DNA of 64,000 nucleotides, from assembly GCA_028753945.1 (NCBI GenBank), contig JAPNXP010000008.1, positions 868,001 through 932,000 on the forward strand, written 5' to 3'. This document shows positions 1 through 8,586 of this stretch, one piece after another. The notes under the pieces were generated by a model that ran no database searches, was not told where the DNA came from, and saw only the letters and a list, made by a program, of their open reading frames with translations. Positions within the stretch are counted from its first letter, which is position 1; each line of letters opens with the position of its first letter. The translations under genes and the position numbers were made by a program. This DNA is from Hexactinellida sp. DTS-2022 (Eukaryota; Porifera; Hexactinellida).

Positions 1-124
1 AACAACAACCAATTGTAATAAATGTTGAAAATAGAATCATAAACTTCCCCTAAAGTAAAGCAAGTACTACTAGAAATCTAATACAATGTTCTAATTAAAC
101 ACCAACGTCTAAAGAGTCAATAAA

Positions 125-268
125 AGAAAATACTTATAAGTTAAGTCAACTTAGTAGGTTACTTAAGTTTTGTACTTAAGTACACTCTTAAATCTTAGTG
201 AATACCAATCTTAGTGAATACGACTTAAGTACGTACTTAACTTCTTAGTGATTACGGGCCCTGGGGTC
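125..268. repeat. Palindrome-rich repeat (TTAAGTACGTACTTAA type)
   Basis: The stretch consists of short inverted motifs such as CTTAAGTACGTACTTAAC and two copies of CTTAGTGAATAC, ending in CGGGCCCTGGGG. A related arrangement (CCTGGGGCCATTATTCACTAAAC followed by TAGTTTAAACTAAG motifs) is at 12105-12270. I read both as relics of one small hairpin-type MITE family. No target duplication was found. Bases 1-124 hold nothing I recognise. Confidence 0.4.
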
Positions 269-269
269 A

Positions 270-1140
270 CGATTTTTGATTAAATTTTTTGGACACATTT
301 TTGCACCTGTTTAATATTAGAACAGGAACAATAAATAGTGCGCGAATATTTAATTTATATGCATTCGATAGAGAATTAAATTCTACACCTCTTCACAGTG
401 CACGAATTTTTAAATTGGGTTTCGTTTGTGCCACAATTGAGTTGCAAGTTTCCTTTGTTTACTAACACTTCAATTCAATTGAAACTTTTGAAAGTGTTAA
501 ATCTAATTCCATTGTTTCAACTTGTAATAATTATATTGATTCAACTTGTGAGATCGAGTAGGCTTCTATTTAATAATTGAAACCTAAGATTTTACATTGC
601 ACAACGACGACAGATTAAGTAATTATATTTCCTTCTGCAAGAATACTCTTGCACTGTTAATATACTGACGTAATTAATTATAATTAATTAAGTCAGTATA
701 TGACTTATATTGATGCTCCCAATTTGTTTATTAGGGGTTATCGAGTGTGCGGAATTGAAATTTGATTACCAAATTAATTAATTTATTAAAATTATTTATG
801 ACCAAATAATTAAACTTAATAAATATAAGTTGACATTGAAATTGGTGTTAAATAATAAATAATATTAATTATTATTTATACTAATTAATTAAATATCATA
901 AATCTCAGAAATCAAATAAGATAGAAACAAACTTCCAATTTATCAATTGATCCTTATGCCACGTAACACCTCTACAAATGGGTCTTGACACTTTGAGAAA
1001 ATGCTGAGTCATCACTTATTATATTCTACAGAAACTCGAATATCTTTGAAATGAAGTGAGCTAAATGGAAACTTCCACAACTCTAAGGGTCGATGCCTTC
1101 CGTAACACCTTTTAGAAATAATTTAACACCTTCATAGTGA
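270..1140 (-). repeat. Relic of the ~850-bp dispersed repeat
   Basis: Segments such as TCCATTGTTTCAACTTGTAA (511 on) and the stretch around 380-480 are reverse complements of the spacer of the tandem array at 53086-56703. The copy is diverged and interrupted. A short perfect hairpin (TATACTGACGTAATTAATTA and its partner) lies at 660-700. The small open frames here are chance. Confidence 0.5.
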
Positions 1141-1162
1141 TAATAACATTGCGAAAAAAAAA

Positions 1163-1277
1163 TCCAAAATTGCAGCTGTGCCGACAGCATGTTCCATTGG
1201 AGGCACTATCAATAAGCCACCACCAAAATATAGTGCCACCAAAGGAACATGCGTCGGCACAGGCTGCAATTTTGGAT
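1163..1277. repeat. Palindromic hairpin core 1
   Basis: Imperfect palindrome opening with TCCAAAATTGCAGCTGTGCC and closing with GCAATTTTGGA, with internal arms GGAGGCACTAT/ATAGTGCCACC. It is the first of ten full cores in the window; the others are at 2721, 41181, 53086, 53930, 54776, 55629, 56589, 58493 and 62360. The arms are nearly complementary over ~50 bp with a short A/T loop. Confidence 0.75.
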
Positions 1278-1289
1278 TTTATTTTTATT

Positions 1290-1640
1290 ATTATTATTAT
1301 TTCTCCGTAGACGGTACCCTGCCCTCACCTTTATACATTAAGGGCTAAAACTTGGCATGTAGGTGCGGAGTGACCGTCTAATTTGCACCTGGGGTTACGA
1401 TTTCCGTTCAAAAATTCTTAACACCTATTTAATCTAATTAAACCTCATAACATTAAATAATAAAAGTGAGCTTCATAAAATTTACATATTTGGATAGAGA
1501 ATTAAATTCTACACCTTTTCACAGTGCACGAATTTTCAAATTGGGCTTAGATTGTGCCACAATTGAGTTGCAAATTTCCTTTGTTTACTCACACTTCAAT
1601 TTCTGTAAAACTGTTAAAAGGATCTTGCATAGAGTCAGTG
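1290..1640 (-). repeat. Arm of the ~850-bp dispersed repeat
   Basis: It runs from TCTCCGTAGACGGTACCCTG through CACCTGGGGTTACGATTT to the CACAATTGAGTTGCAAATTTC segment. The order and sequence are the reverse complement of the spacer beside the cores at 53930-56703, so this core plus arm is one dispersed copy in minus orientation. Confidence 0.6.
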
Positions 1641-2025
1641 TAGTAAATCAAATCAAATATTTGATTTGATTTAATTTGATTTAAAAGAATTTGAATTCTC
1701 AAATGATTTGATTTGATTTGATTTGAAAATATTTGAATTCTCAAATCATTTGATTTGATTTGCATTTCATTTTCAGATCATTTTCAAATCATATTCATTA
1801 AATCATTTTCAAATCGTTTCCAAATCGCTTTAATATAATTTCACGTCATTTTCAATTCAATTTCAAATATTTGATTTGATTTGATTTGATTTGAAATAAT
1901 TTTAAATTTCAAATATTTGATTTGATTTGATTTGAAATGATTTGAAATCTCAAATGATTTGATTTGAAATAATTTTAAATCTAAAATGATTTGATTTGAT
2001 TTGATTTGAGAAAAGAAAATGATTT
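1637..2025. repeat. TTTGA/TTTGATTTGA low-complexity satellite
   Basis: Pentanucleotide-like array built from TTTGA with interspersed AAATATTTGA and CATTTTCAAATC variants. Both the repeat and its complement (TCAAA) occur, so it can fold on itself. There is no coding potential. Confidence 0.85.
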
Positions 2026-2590
2026 ATTTACAACCCTGCATGTAGAGTTATGACTGCATTGATAACTTCATCAGAAAGATACTTAAGTCCTCCTCGGTCT
2101 GCTATGTGAATTCAATTTAAGTCAGAATCTTCACACTCTAGGCTAGGTAAAGCTTTCATCGGTGAGTAAAGACACACAATTAAAACAAATTGAAGGGTGG
2201 AATTGGAAATAACTTTCTTCGAAAATATCCAGCAATGAAATCCAAGGACTGGCGAATTTCTGTCATCGGTGAAAGTTTTGGAGAAGCGAAGAGTAAGCTC
2301 AGGTGTGTTTGGAGTTTTCACACGAAAAAGTTTTAACAAATTCCTTCAGCGAAGTCTCAAATTTGCTGCTTTGAATTCGGTAAAAATTTAATATGTTTGA
2401 GAGTTTAATTCTACGTTCACTCACAAGGATTTGGCAGATAATTATAACCGGACATTAATCTGTAACACTAAAATGTTTTTAAGAGAATCGTTTTGTAGAA
2501 ATCCTGTCAAAACGTAAGAAAATCCATAATCATCGCTGGTTAACTCAGTTCACCGTGGATAACATTGGTATAATAATAACTATTCATATA
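2026..2590. other. No recognisable content
   Basis: AT-rich unique-looking sequence. A 75-codon minus-strand frame at 2112-2339 has no recognisable motif and no supporting context. Confidence 0.4.
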
Positions 2591-3175
2591 ATTTAATTAA
2601 TGGCATTAAATTCAAGATGGTTTAAGATAGAAACAAACTTCAAATTTATCAATCTAACCTTTGTCACGTAACTTAATAAATGGGTATAAACGCCTTGGCG
2701 TTCATGACATGGCAAAAAAATCCAAAATTTGCAGCTGTGCCGAAAGTATTTCTCTTTGGAGGCACTACTAGTTAGCAAACTACCAATGGTAGTGCCTCCT
2801 AAGGGAATTTCCGTCGGCACAGGCTGCAATTTTGGATTTTTTCTATTTCAAAATGTCAAAATGCGTTATGTATATAATAATTTTAATTTTCGTTACATAA
2901 CCGACATTTTTAATAGGCGCCTAGATTCAGTTTGAGCTCAATCAGCACATACATTACTCAATTTGCATTACGTCTATTGGAGTATGTATATAATTATTAC
3001 AAGTTGAAACAATAGAATTAAATTTTACACTTTCAATCGAACTGAAGTGTTAGTAAACAGGAAATTTACAACTCAATTATGAAACAAACTAAGCTCAATT
3101 TGAAATTCGTGCACTGTGAAAAGGTGTAGAATTAAATTATCAATCGAATGCTTATAAATTGAATATTCGGGCACT
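2591..3175. repeat. Dispersed ~850-bp repeat copy with hairpin core 2
   Basis: The core at 2721-2837 (TCCAAAATTTGCAGCTGTGC ... CTGCAATTTTGGA) is flanked by the family's arms; those at 2940-3170 include AATTATTACAAGTTGAAACA and GAAGTGTTAGTAAAC, as in the 53-57 kb array. Confidence 0.6.
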
Positions 3176-3317
3176 ATTTATTGTTCCTGTTGTAACTAAA
3201 CAGACATATAAATATGTCCATAAAAATGTAATCACAAATAGTGACCCAATGTGCACATCTGAACCCATGAGACACCTATCGTTAAATTTTGGGCTACAAC
3301 TCTGTTCTGTGGATAGG

Positions 3318-3368
3318 GGGATACGGACAAATGACTACGGACAAATGGTAGTCAATTGTCCGTATCCC
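3318..3368. mobile_element. 51-bp MULE-ended insertion
   Basis: The segment begins GGGATACGGACA and ends TGTCCGTATCCC, the same 12-bp termini as the transposase-bearing MULE at 8587-10695. It is flanked by a 9-bp near-duplication (GTGGATAGG at 3309-3317, GTGGAGAGG at 3369-3377). A paralogous sequence without the insertion is visible on the other strand near 57360-57390, reading CTCTGTTCTGTGGAGAGG then ATACGG. This is direct empty-site evidence for insertion; the link to the MULE family is inferred from termini and duplication length. Confidence 0.75.
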
Positions 3369-3399
3369 GTGGAGAGGATACGGACCAATAACTAACCAA

Positions 3400-3460
3400 G
3401 GCAGTAATTTCAATACTGGGCCACAATACTATAGTATAGTGACTTATAGTCGGACAATAA
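3400..3460. repeat. Small TATAGTATA hairpin repeat
   Basis: Short repeat around CTATAGTATAG with flanks TTTCAATACTGGGCCAC. The better preserved form (CACTATACTATAGTATAGTC) recurs at 34640-34690, 39996-40050, 56473-56585 (two in tandem), 57253-57345 and 62475-62580, usually beside the ~850-bp family. It is a palindrome of about 20 bp with conserved flanks. Confidence 0.6.
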
Positions 3461-3750
3461 AAATGCGATTTACTTATATGGAGCTGAGTCACTTGGTAAC
3501 TGAAGTGGTTTTTATTTGTCTAAATTTCATTTCTGAGGTTATGGGTTTTTTAGAATTCAAAAACTTCCTTATATGGCAGGCAGTTCAGTTACCTGTAACT
3601 GAGCTCAATATAAGTAATTCGTAAAAATGCCAGGTATCTAATATTAGTTGCGTTCACATTCTTTATAAGCTTCGATGATAGTCCTCAGCACATAACTTTG
3701 CAGGTTTAAGTGATTATTCACCCACTTATTATCAATTCTATACAATTTAC

Positions 3751-5550
3751 TTATATTTCATCTATCTTGTACTTTTGATAAACTCTGTGCTTAATGAGAA
3801 CAGATCTAATAACTCGTCTCCATCTCTCAAACACCTTTCTCTCTCTTGTTTCTCTCTCCTTCTCCAACTTCACTACCTCTCCTTCCTTACAGGCATCCAA
3901 TAGCAACTTTTCATTCTCAACTGCTACCACCACACCCCTGAATACAGGATGGCATGCTATTCCGTGAAACTCCCACCCTACCATTGCCATTGCGTAGTCT
4001 ATCCCCAGTTTCTTGGACATACTAGCACAGCCGGGGAAATCCACATGAGCTGCGCCCTTTGGCAACATCGAAATCTGAAACAGCTCCACATTTCCAAACT
4101 CATTCTTAGGTATTTTACCGTCCACTACTGGAAGGGGTACATATACTTCTGTCTGCCACCTTCCGAATAATTCTATCTTCCTTTCCTCCTGGGTGTCTGT
4201 CCCAGGCTTGTTTCTTCCCCGAACAACCTTATACGCGGTACTCCCACTGCAGATAACACGCCCTTCCTTCAGCCAGTTCTCACGTGTGTGTAGCTCCGCA
4301 ACGTGCTCCTTGAGAATTACTCTGTCCCCCCTGAAACTCCCCACTGGCCGGGTATCGAATGGGTAGATAGCTTGGAACTTAAGCAGGTGTCTCTCCAACA
4401 TGTAGAGAGGGTTAGACTTGAAGTGGCTCAGTGTAGATGGCAGGGGGAGGGACAACTGTGCTCGCATCAGCAGTTTATCTTCAGCCGCCTCTTCCTCGCT
4501 CCATTGTGAATGGGAACAGAGGGATAGGATAATCTCCCAGGTTCCATTGTCTGATCGTAGTTTCATGTACTTCCCTCCCCAGTCCAAACAGTAACGGGCA
4601 GAGACATCTCTGAAACTACTCTCCTCGGATGCTACAACGTACATCAAAGATCCGGGAGTAGCCAAATGTGCACAGGTGTGAGTATCTGTTATATCACACA
4701 GTTGGGGGTGCACAGGCATCCAGGCACCATCTATTCTCACCTCCAGCCACTCATCCGTATTCTCACATGTTATAGCGGGCTTACACTCCTCTGTCGTCTT
4801 TCTCCGCTTCTTTACAGGTGTCTGGAACTCCCCTTCAGAGACACTAGGGTCCGTTGGTTTATCAGTCCATTCTACACTCCGTATCTTTGGCATATTAGAC
4901 TGTCTGCGATTATGGGTAGCTTTGACTTCCACGAAGTATGGACTCTTGCTCCAGCTGATAGATACAGGCTTTACGCTTGCCCTACTGGTATTTGGCTTCC
5001 GAACCTTCTTATTGACAGGGACTGGTAAAATATTGTGTACTAGCCTAGTGCGGTACCCTAGTGCCCTGAGGAGAGATACCAGTGAGTGAATCTCTTTGAG
5101 TTGATATCGTGTTATGTAATTTAGCACTTCTGTATCCAGTTGGTTAGCAAGAATAAGATACTCAAGTTTGAACCATAACAACAATTTCTTGAGAGTGGAA
5201 TGGGATTTTTCAGTCAGTTGTTGAGGAAGTAGAGATAGTATAAATGATTGTAGAAACTGCTTACTACACAACCCACTGATCAGCTGTAGTCTAGCCAGTA
5301 GCAACATTAAATGAGTTGAATGCAACTTGATTATTTGCTCCTTTTCATATAGACTAATTCGCCTGTCAATTCTTGACTTCTTGCGCTTGTCTACAAATTT
5401 ATGGAGTGGAATCTCTATATCATGTGACTTCACAATGGTGTTTGGATGAGGCGGGATGGAAATGGTTTCTACTTCTATCCAATGAGAATCTGAGTCACTG
5501 CTGGGACTACTGGATTCCTCTTCATCTATCATTTGGCCAAACACGCTCAT
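3751..5550 (-). CDS. XPC: XPC/Rad4 DNA-damage recognition protein
   Basis: Predicted 599-residue XPC/Rad4-family protein. The family binds helix-distorting DNA lesions in the nucleus, with RAD23 and centrin, and starts global-genome nucleotide excision repair. The first ATG in frame (5548-5550, MSVFGQM) is chosen; further upstream the frame has only non-ATG starts. An acidic/serine-rich N-terminus and basic KRKKSR stretch precede EKEQIIKLHSTHLMLLLARL, like the XPC helical start. LLRALGYRTRLVHNILPVP and TDEWLEV mark the split transglutaminase-like fold. BHD1 starts near residue 380 (NPLYMLERHLLKFQAIYP), BHD2 contains LFGRWQTEVY, and BHD3 spans VDGKIPKNEFGNVELF to GWEFHGIACHPV, followed by a basic coiled tail (KLEKERETRERKVFERWRR). 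Vertebrate XPC has about 940 residues, so the N-terminus and linker are short. The gene lies in one exon, which is unusual; a retrocopy is possible, but the frame is intact. Confidence 0.93.
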   Translation of the reverse strand: MSVFGQMIDEEESSSPSSDSDSHWIEVETISIPPHPNTIVKSHDIEIPLHKFVDKRKKSRIDRRISLYEKEQIIKLHSTHLMLLLARLQLISGLCSKQFLQSFILSLLPQQLTEKSHSTLKKLLLWFKLEYLILANQLDTEVLNYITRYQLKEIHSLVSLLRALGYRTRLVHNILPVPVNKKVRKPNTSRASVKPVSISWSKSPYFVEVKATHNRRQSNMPKIRSVEWTDKPTDPSVSEGEFQTPVKKRRKTTEECKPAITCENTDEWLEVRIDGAWMPVHPQLCDITDTHTCAHLATPGSLMYVVASEESSFRDVSARYCLDWGGKYMKLRSDNGTWEIILSLCSHSQWSEEEAAEDKLLMRAQLSLPLPSTLSHFKSNPLYMLERHLLKFQAIYPFDTRPVGSFRGDRVILKEHVAELHTRENWLKEGRVICSGSTAYKVVRGRNKPGTDTQEERKIELFGRWQTEVYVPLPVVDGKIPKNEFGNVELFQISMLPKGAAHVDFPGCASMSKKLGIDYAMAMVGWEFHGIACHPVFRGVVVAVENEKLLLDACKEGEVVKLEKERETRERKVFERWRRVIRSVLIKHRVYQKYKIDEI

Positions 5551-6039
5551 TTGAGACCTGGTTATTAATTCTATGCCAGGACAAAATGATATAATCAAGG
5601 ATAAAGTCAGTCCAGTGGGGAATATATTGATTAATACATGTAACTATGTACTATTAAATTTAGGAATAAATTTCAATTTATTAAACCTGCACCTATTAAC
5701 AGCGCTGGTAGCATTATGTTAGCTCCACAACGGATCATTTGTGGGTCATTATAGCTAGTTTTCAAACATTCGCTTACGAACTTGGATTAATTAATTTCAA
5801 TTAACCCTTCTTTTGTTTGATTGGATGAATTGTTCCATTTGATTAATTAATACCAATGTTATTACAATGTTATAAATACAATATTAAGACAAAGTTTGAC
5901 TCTCTAGCTTATATACTTCCCGAGATACAGCAAGGTATGTGGATATGGAACTAAAGGACAAATGATTGACCACAACATTAATTGAAATTTTTCTATAAAC
6001 AGAGTCAGATCTGAAATTTGGGTAGTTATCAATGCGATG
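5551..6039. other. XPC upstream region
   Basis: AT-rich sequence upstream of the minus-strand XPC gene. It would hold the promoter, but I see no distinctive element or coding region. Confidence 0.4.
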
Positions 6040-6043
6040 TTAA

Positions 6044-6269
6044 TGCCTATATAGTTAGTACTAACTACTAGCACGGGGGCGACAGAGAGCTTTAAGCAAT
6101 TACGTGATTGATTAAAAATATTTCTCGAGTGACTAATCATAATTTTCTGGAATGTTTCATCATTCTGAAAATTATGATTAGTCACTCGAGAAATATTTTT
6201 AATCAATCACGTAATTGCTTAAAGCTCTCTGTCGCCCCGTGCTAGTAGTTAGTACTAACTATATAGGCA
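6044..6269. mobile_element. Snap-back MITE, ~100-bp arms
   Basis: Two arms of about 100 bp are reverse complements except for one G (CACGGGGGCGAC versus GTCGCCCCGTG), separated by roughly 20 bp around 6145-6163. The outer ends read TGCCTATATAG and CTATATAGGCA, each directly flanked by TTAA (6040-6043 and 6270-6273), which could be a target duplication of piggyBac type. Near-perfect arms suggest recent formation or gene conversion. It lies between the XPC and choline kinase genes. Confidence 0.75.
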
Positions 6270-6381
6270 TTAAACCATCAAGCCACTCTAGCAAACCAGG
6301 CCAGTCTGTCCCCAGGTTTGCGATATTCTAATATAGTTATGATACGTGACAATATAAATAGGAATAAATAAAAATAGTATA

Positions 6382-6899
6382 TCTATACTATTAAAACACA
6401 AGCCTGGGTGGGTGTGTGTATATGTGTTACTGTATATATTTGTTTGTATGTTACGAGTTGATTGAAGAAAGTGGGCGGTTTCCAAATGTAATTTTTGGCA
6501 TATAGAGGTAACTTTTGGCACCCGTCAACAAGTTGAGGTTTCCACTCGAAATTTCTCACACCTCGATAAGTCATGACGTCATTGTCACATTTCGAGAACC
6601 CTGAAAAGTCACTTAATCGCACATAATTCGCGCCCTTTATGAGAGAAAAATCTAAAGATTTAATAGAACATGTACATTAATGATCAGCACACGTTGGTCA
6701 CACCAGATCGCCACTATGCTAACTCATTATCGCATGATGACGTAATCATTAAAATTTCACATTGTTAAATTCCACTATTTTAGGCCTATTTACGCTATAT
6801 AATCAATATTAGGAGTATATAAACCACACACCAACCGCTTCGCGGTTGGTGTGTGGTTGTGTTCTGCCGCGAAGCGACCTAGCAAGCGTAGCGCGCTAG
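6382..6899 (+). mobile_element. Non-autonomous Helitron-like element, copy 1
   Basis: Begins TCTATACTATTAAAACACA after an A and ends CTAG before a T, the A|T insertion and TC...CTAG termini expected of Helitrons. A GC-rich hairpin (ACCAACCGCTTCGCGGTTGGT inside longer arms, ~6822-6858) and GC-rich sequence precede the 3' end. A second copy with the same ends lies inverted at 20752-21257. There is no Rep/helicase coding capacity. Confidence 0.75.
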
Positions 6900-7141
6900 T
6901 TTCCTATTACATTCGAAATCGGATTTTTTTGCCCCCCAAAATGCACGACAAAAGGAGGCAAAAAAACCCTATGGAAAACACATTAAGATATCACATTTTT
7001 GCACGACAAAAGGAGGCAAAAAAACCCAATAAGCAAAAAAACCCGTGGCAAAAAAACCCGATTTCGACTGTAATATGCTATTATGGCAAATGAAATGCGA
7101 ACTACAACAACAATAAAGAAATAACAATTTGAATACTTTTA
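6900..7141. repeat. Short direct repeats downstream of choline kinase
   Basis: Contains two copies of GCACGACAAAAGGAGGCAAA and several CAAAAAAACCC blocks. It is non-coding and lies between the Helitron end and the 3' end of the choline kinase gene. Confidence 0.5.
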
Positions 7142-8236
7142 CTATATAGTTTGACTCTTTTGACTCTTCAACTTCTCTTTCTCAGTATTGTACATAAAGA
7201 GGTATGTTTTAGAAAAGTATAGTGAATCAAAAGGATATAAATTGAACCTAGAGCTCCTCAAACCCCACAGAAACACAAACAGACAGGAATACAATCTTGT
7301 TTGTTTAATTTCAATCACCAAACTATCAACATCTTCTTTCTTCACTTCTCCATCCAAACATTCTAAATACAATCTAACGATATTTCTCATTTTATCATCA
7401 GATGGATATTGGTCCGGTAAATACTTATAACCAGGATGTTCAGTATAAGAATAGTCGAATACATAGTCATTAAACAGCTGTGCGAAATCGAATCCTCGAT
7501 AATTATAGGAACTTAATTCAAAATCTATAAATTTAATTTCCAAATTTTCTGTGTTGAGTCTTATTATATTCTGTGAATACAAATCATTATGGCAGAAAAC
7601 AATAAGGTAATTGAGAAGTTTGAGGTGTTCTTCTAGCCAATCAATCTCTTCCTCCCATTTCTTCTCACTTAGCATTCCAATCAGCACATCCTGTCTCCAG
7701 ACATCAGACAGAGATATATCTCTACTCTGCTTTAGCCATCTCCTCATACATCTGAACACGAAGCTAGGCTCCTTATTCACAGGCATACACTGCATGTGCA
7801 TCTTAGCTAGCAGTCTCGTGGTGATTGACAGCACGTCCGGTTGATTTAGCTCTGCACTCCGGAGAGTCCTACATTCATAGAAGTGCTCTAGTCTCCCCAG
7901 CGGGTGCGACAAGACCCCGTAGAGTTTAGGAGCCAGACCCCTCTCCGATAGAATAGCGTACACAATGTTCTGAGTTATTATCTCTTCCTGAGTCCAAATA
8001 TCACCTAATAATCTGAGGATAACAGAGAGAGGAGATGTGGATAGGGACTGACTGTTAGCGGAGGTGCTAGGCTTGAGTGAAAGGATGTACAACTTGTTGG
8101 TATGTCCCTGGGATATGGGTTCTATCTGGACAGCTGGAAGCAAGTGGAGAGGGATAGGGGGAGAGTGCCAGTCCCCACCTATAAGTCTTCTACACGCACT
8201 TAACGTCTCTTCAGATACCTCAGAAATATCTGCCAT
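7142..8236 (-). CDS. Choline/ethanolamine kinase
   Basis: A 364-residue cytosolic kinase predicted to phosphorylate choline (or ethanolamine) with ATP, the first step of the CDP-choline/CDP-ethanolamine route to membrane phospholipids. Visible motifs: ISQGHTNKLY (about 41-50, the nucleotide-binding turn), GRLEHFYECRTLR (about 114-126), the Brenner-type motif FCHNDLYSQNII (about 214-225; Asp218 the expected catalytic base, Asn223 a metal ligand), and IDFELSSYNYRGFDFAQLF (about 237-255; Asp238 the second metal ligand). The SSYNYRGFD...DYSY block is characteristic of choline kinases, so choline is the more likely substrate, but this is inference. Length is typical, the start is an ATG, and there is no intron. 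It is on the same strand as XPC, 1.6 kb upstream of it; the gap holds transposons, so no operon is implied. Confidence 0.93.
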   Translation of the reverse strand: MADISEVSEETLSACRRLIGGDWHSPPIPLHLLPAVQIEPISQGHTNKLYILSLKPSTSANSQSLSTSPLSVILRLLGDIWTQEEIITQNIVYAILSERGLAPKLYGVLSHPLGRLEHFYECRTLRSAELNQPDVLSITTRLLAKMHMQCMPVNKEPSFVFRCMRRWLKQSRDISLSDVWRQDVLIGMLSEKKWEEEIDWLEEHLKLLNYLIVFCHNDLYSQNIIRLNTENLEIKFIDFELSSYNYRGFDFAQLFNDYVFDYSYTEHPGYKYLPDQYPSDDKMRNIVRLYLECLDGEVKKEDVDSLVIEIKQTRLYSCLFVFLWGLRSSRFNLYPFDSLYFSKTYLFMYNTEKEKLKSQKSQTI

Positions 8237-8284
8237 TATCTTTTGTGGGAATATTTAATCATTCCCTCACTAAATTAATACACT

Positions 8285-8458
8285 TTATAGAGCCACCGGT
8301 TAATCGGTTTCTCCGCTTAATCTGGTAAAATTTCACAGGATTTATAGGACAGAATTACAGTTTGGCTTACAATATTTTCGGTTAATCGGTTTCTCCGCTT
8401 AATCGGGTCAAAACAACCTGGTCCCGAGGTGGCTATATTAAGCGGAGTCGATTGTATA
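8285..8458. mobile_element. TA-flanked MITE with Tigger/pogo-like ends
   Basis: Contains two direct copies of GGTTAATCGGTTTCTCCGCT (near 8300 and 8376), starts near TATAGAGCCACCGGTTAATC and ends ATTAAGCGGAGTCGATTGTA. The terminal motifs are inverted relatives of each other. A similar end is at 52847-52895. Bases 8237-8284 and 8459-8577 show nothing else. Confidence 0.5.
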
Positions 8459-8586
8459 TTATAAATTCAAAACAACTTTGTAAGGCCATATAAAATAAAT
8501 AACTTGTTCATCATCCCCGTCCGTCCCAATTTTTACCCGCAGATATAATTTATTATTACAGTATCTAATTAACATAAACGTACAAA

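Noticed and set aside
4666..5028. 120-codon plus-strand frame
   Set aside because: It lies antisense within the XPC coding region, which is far better supported.
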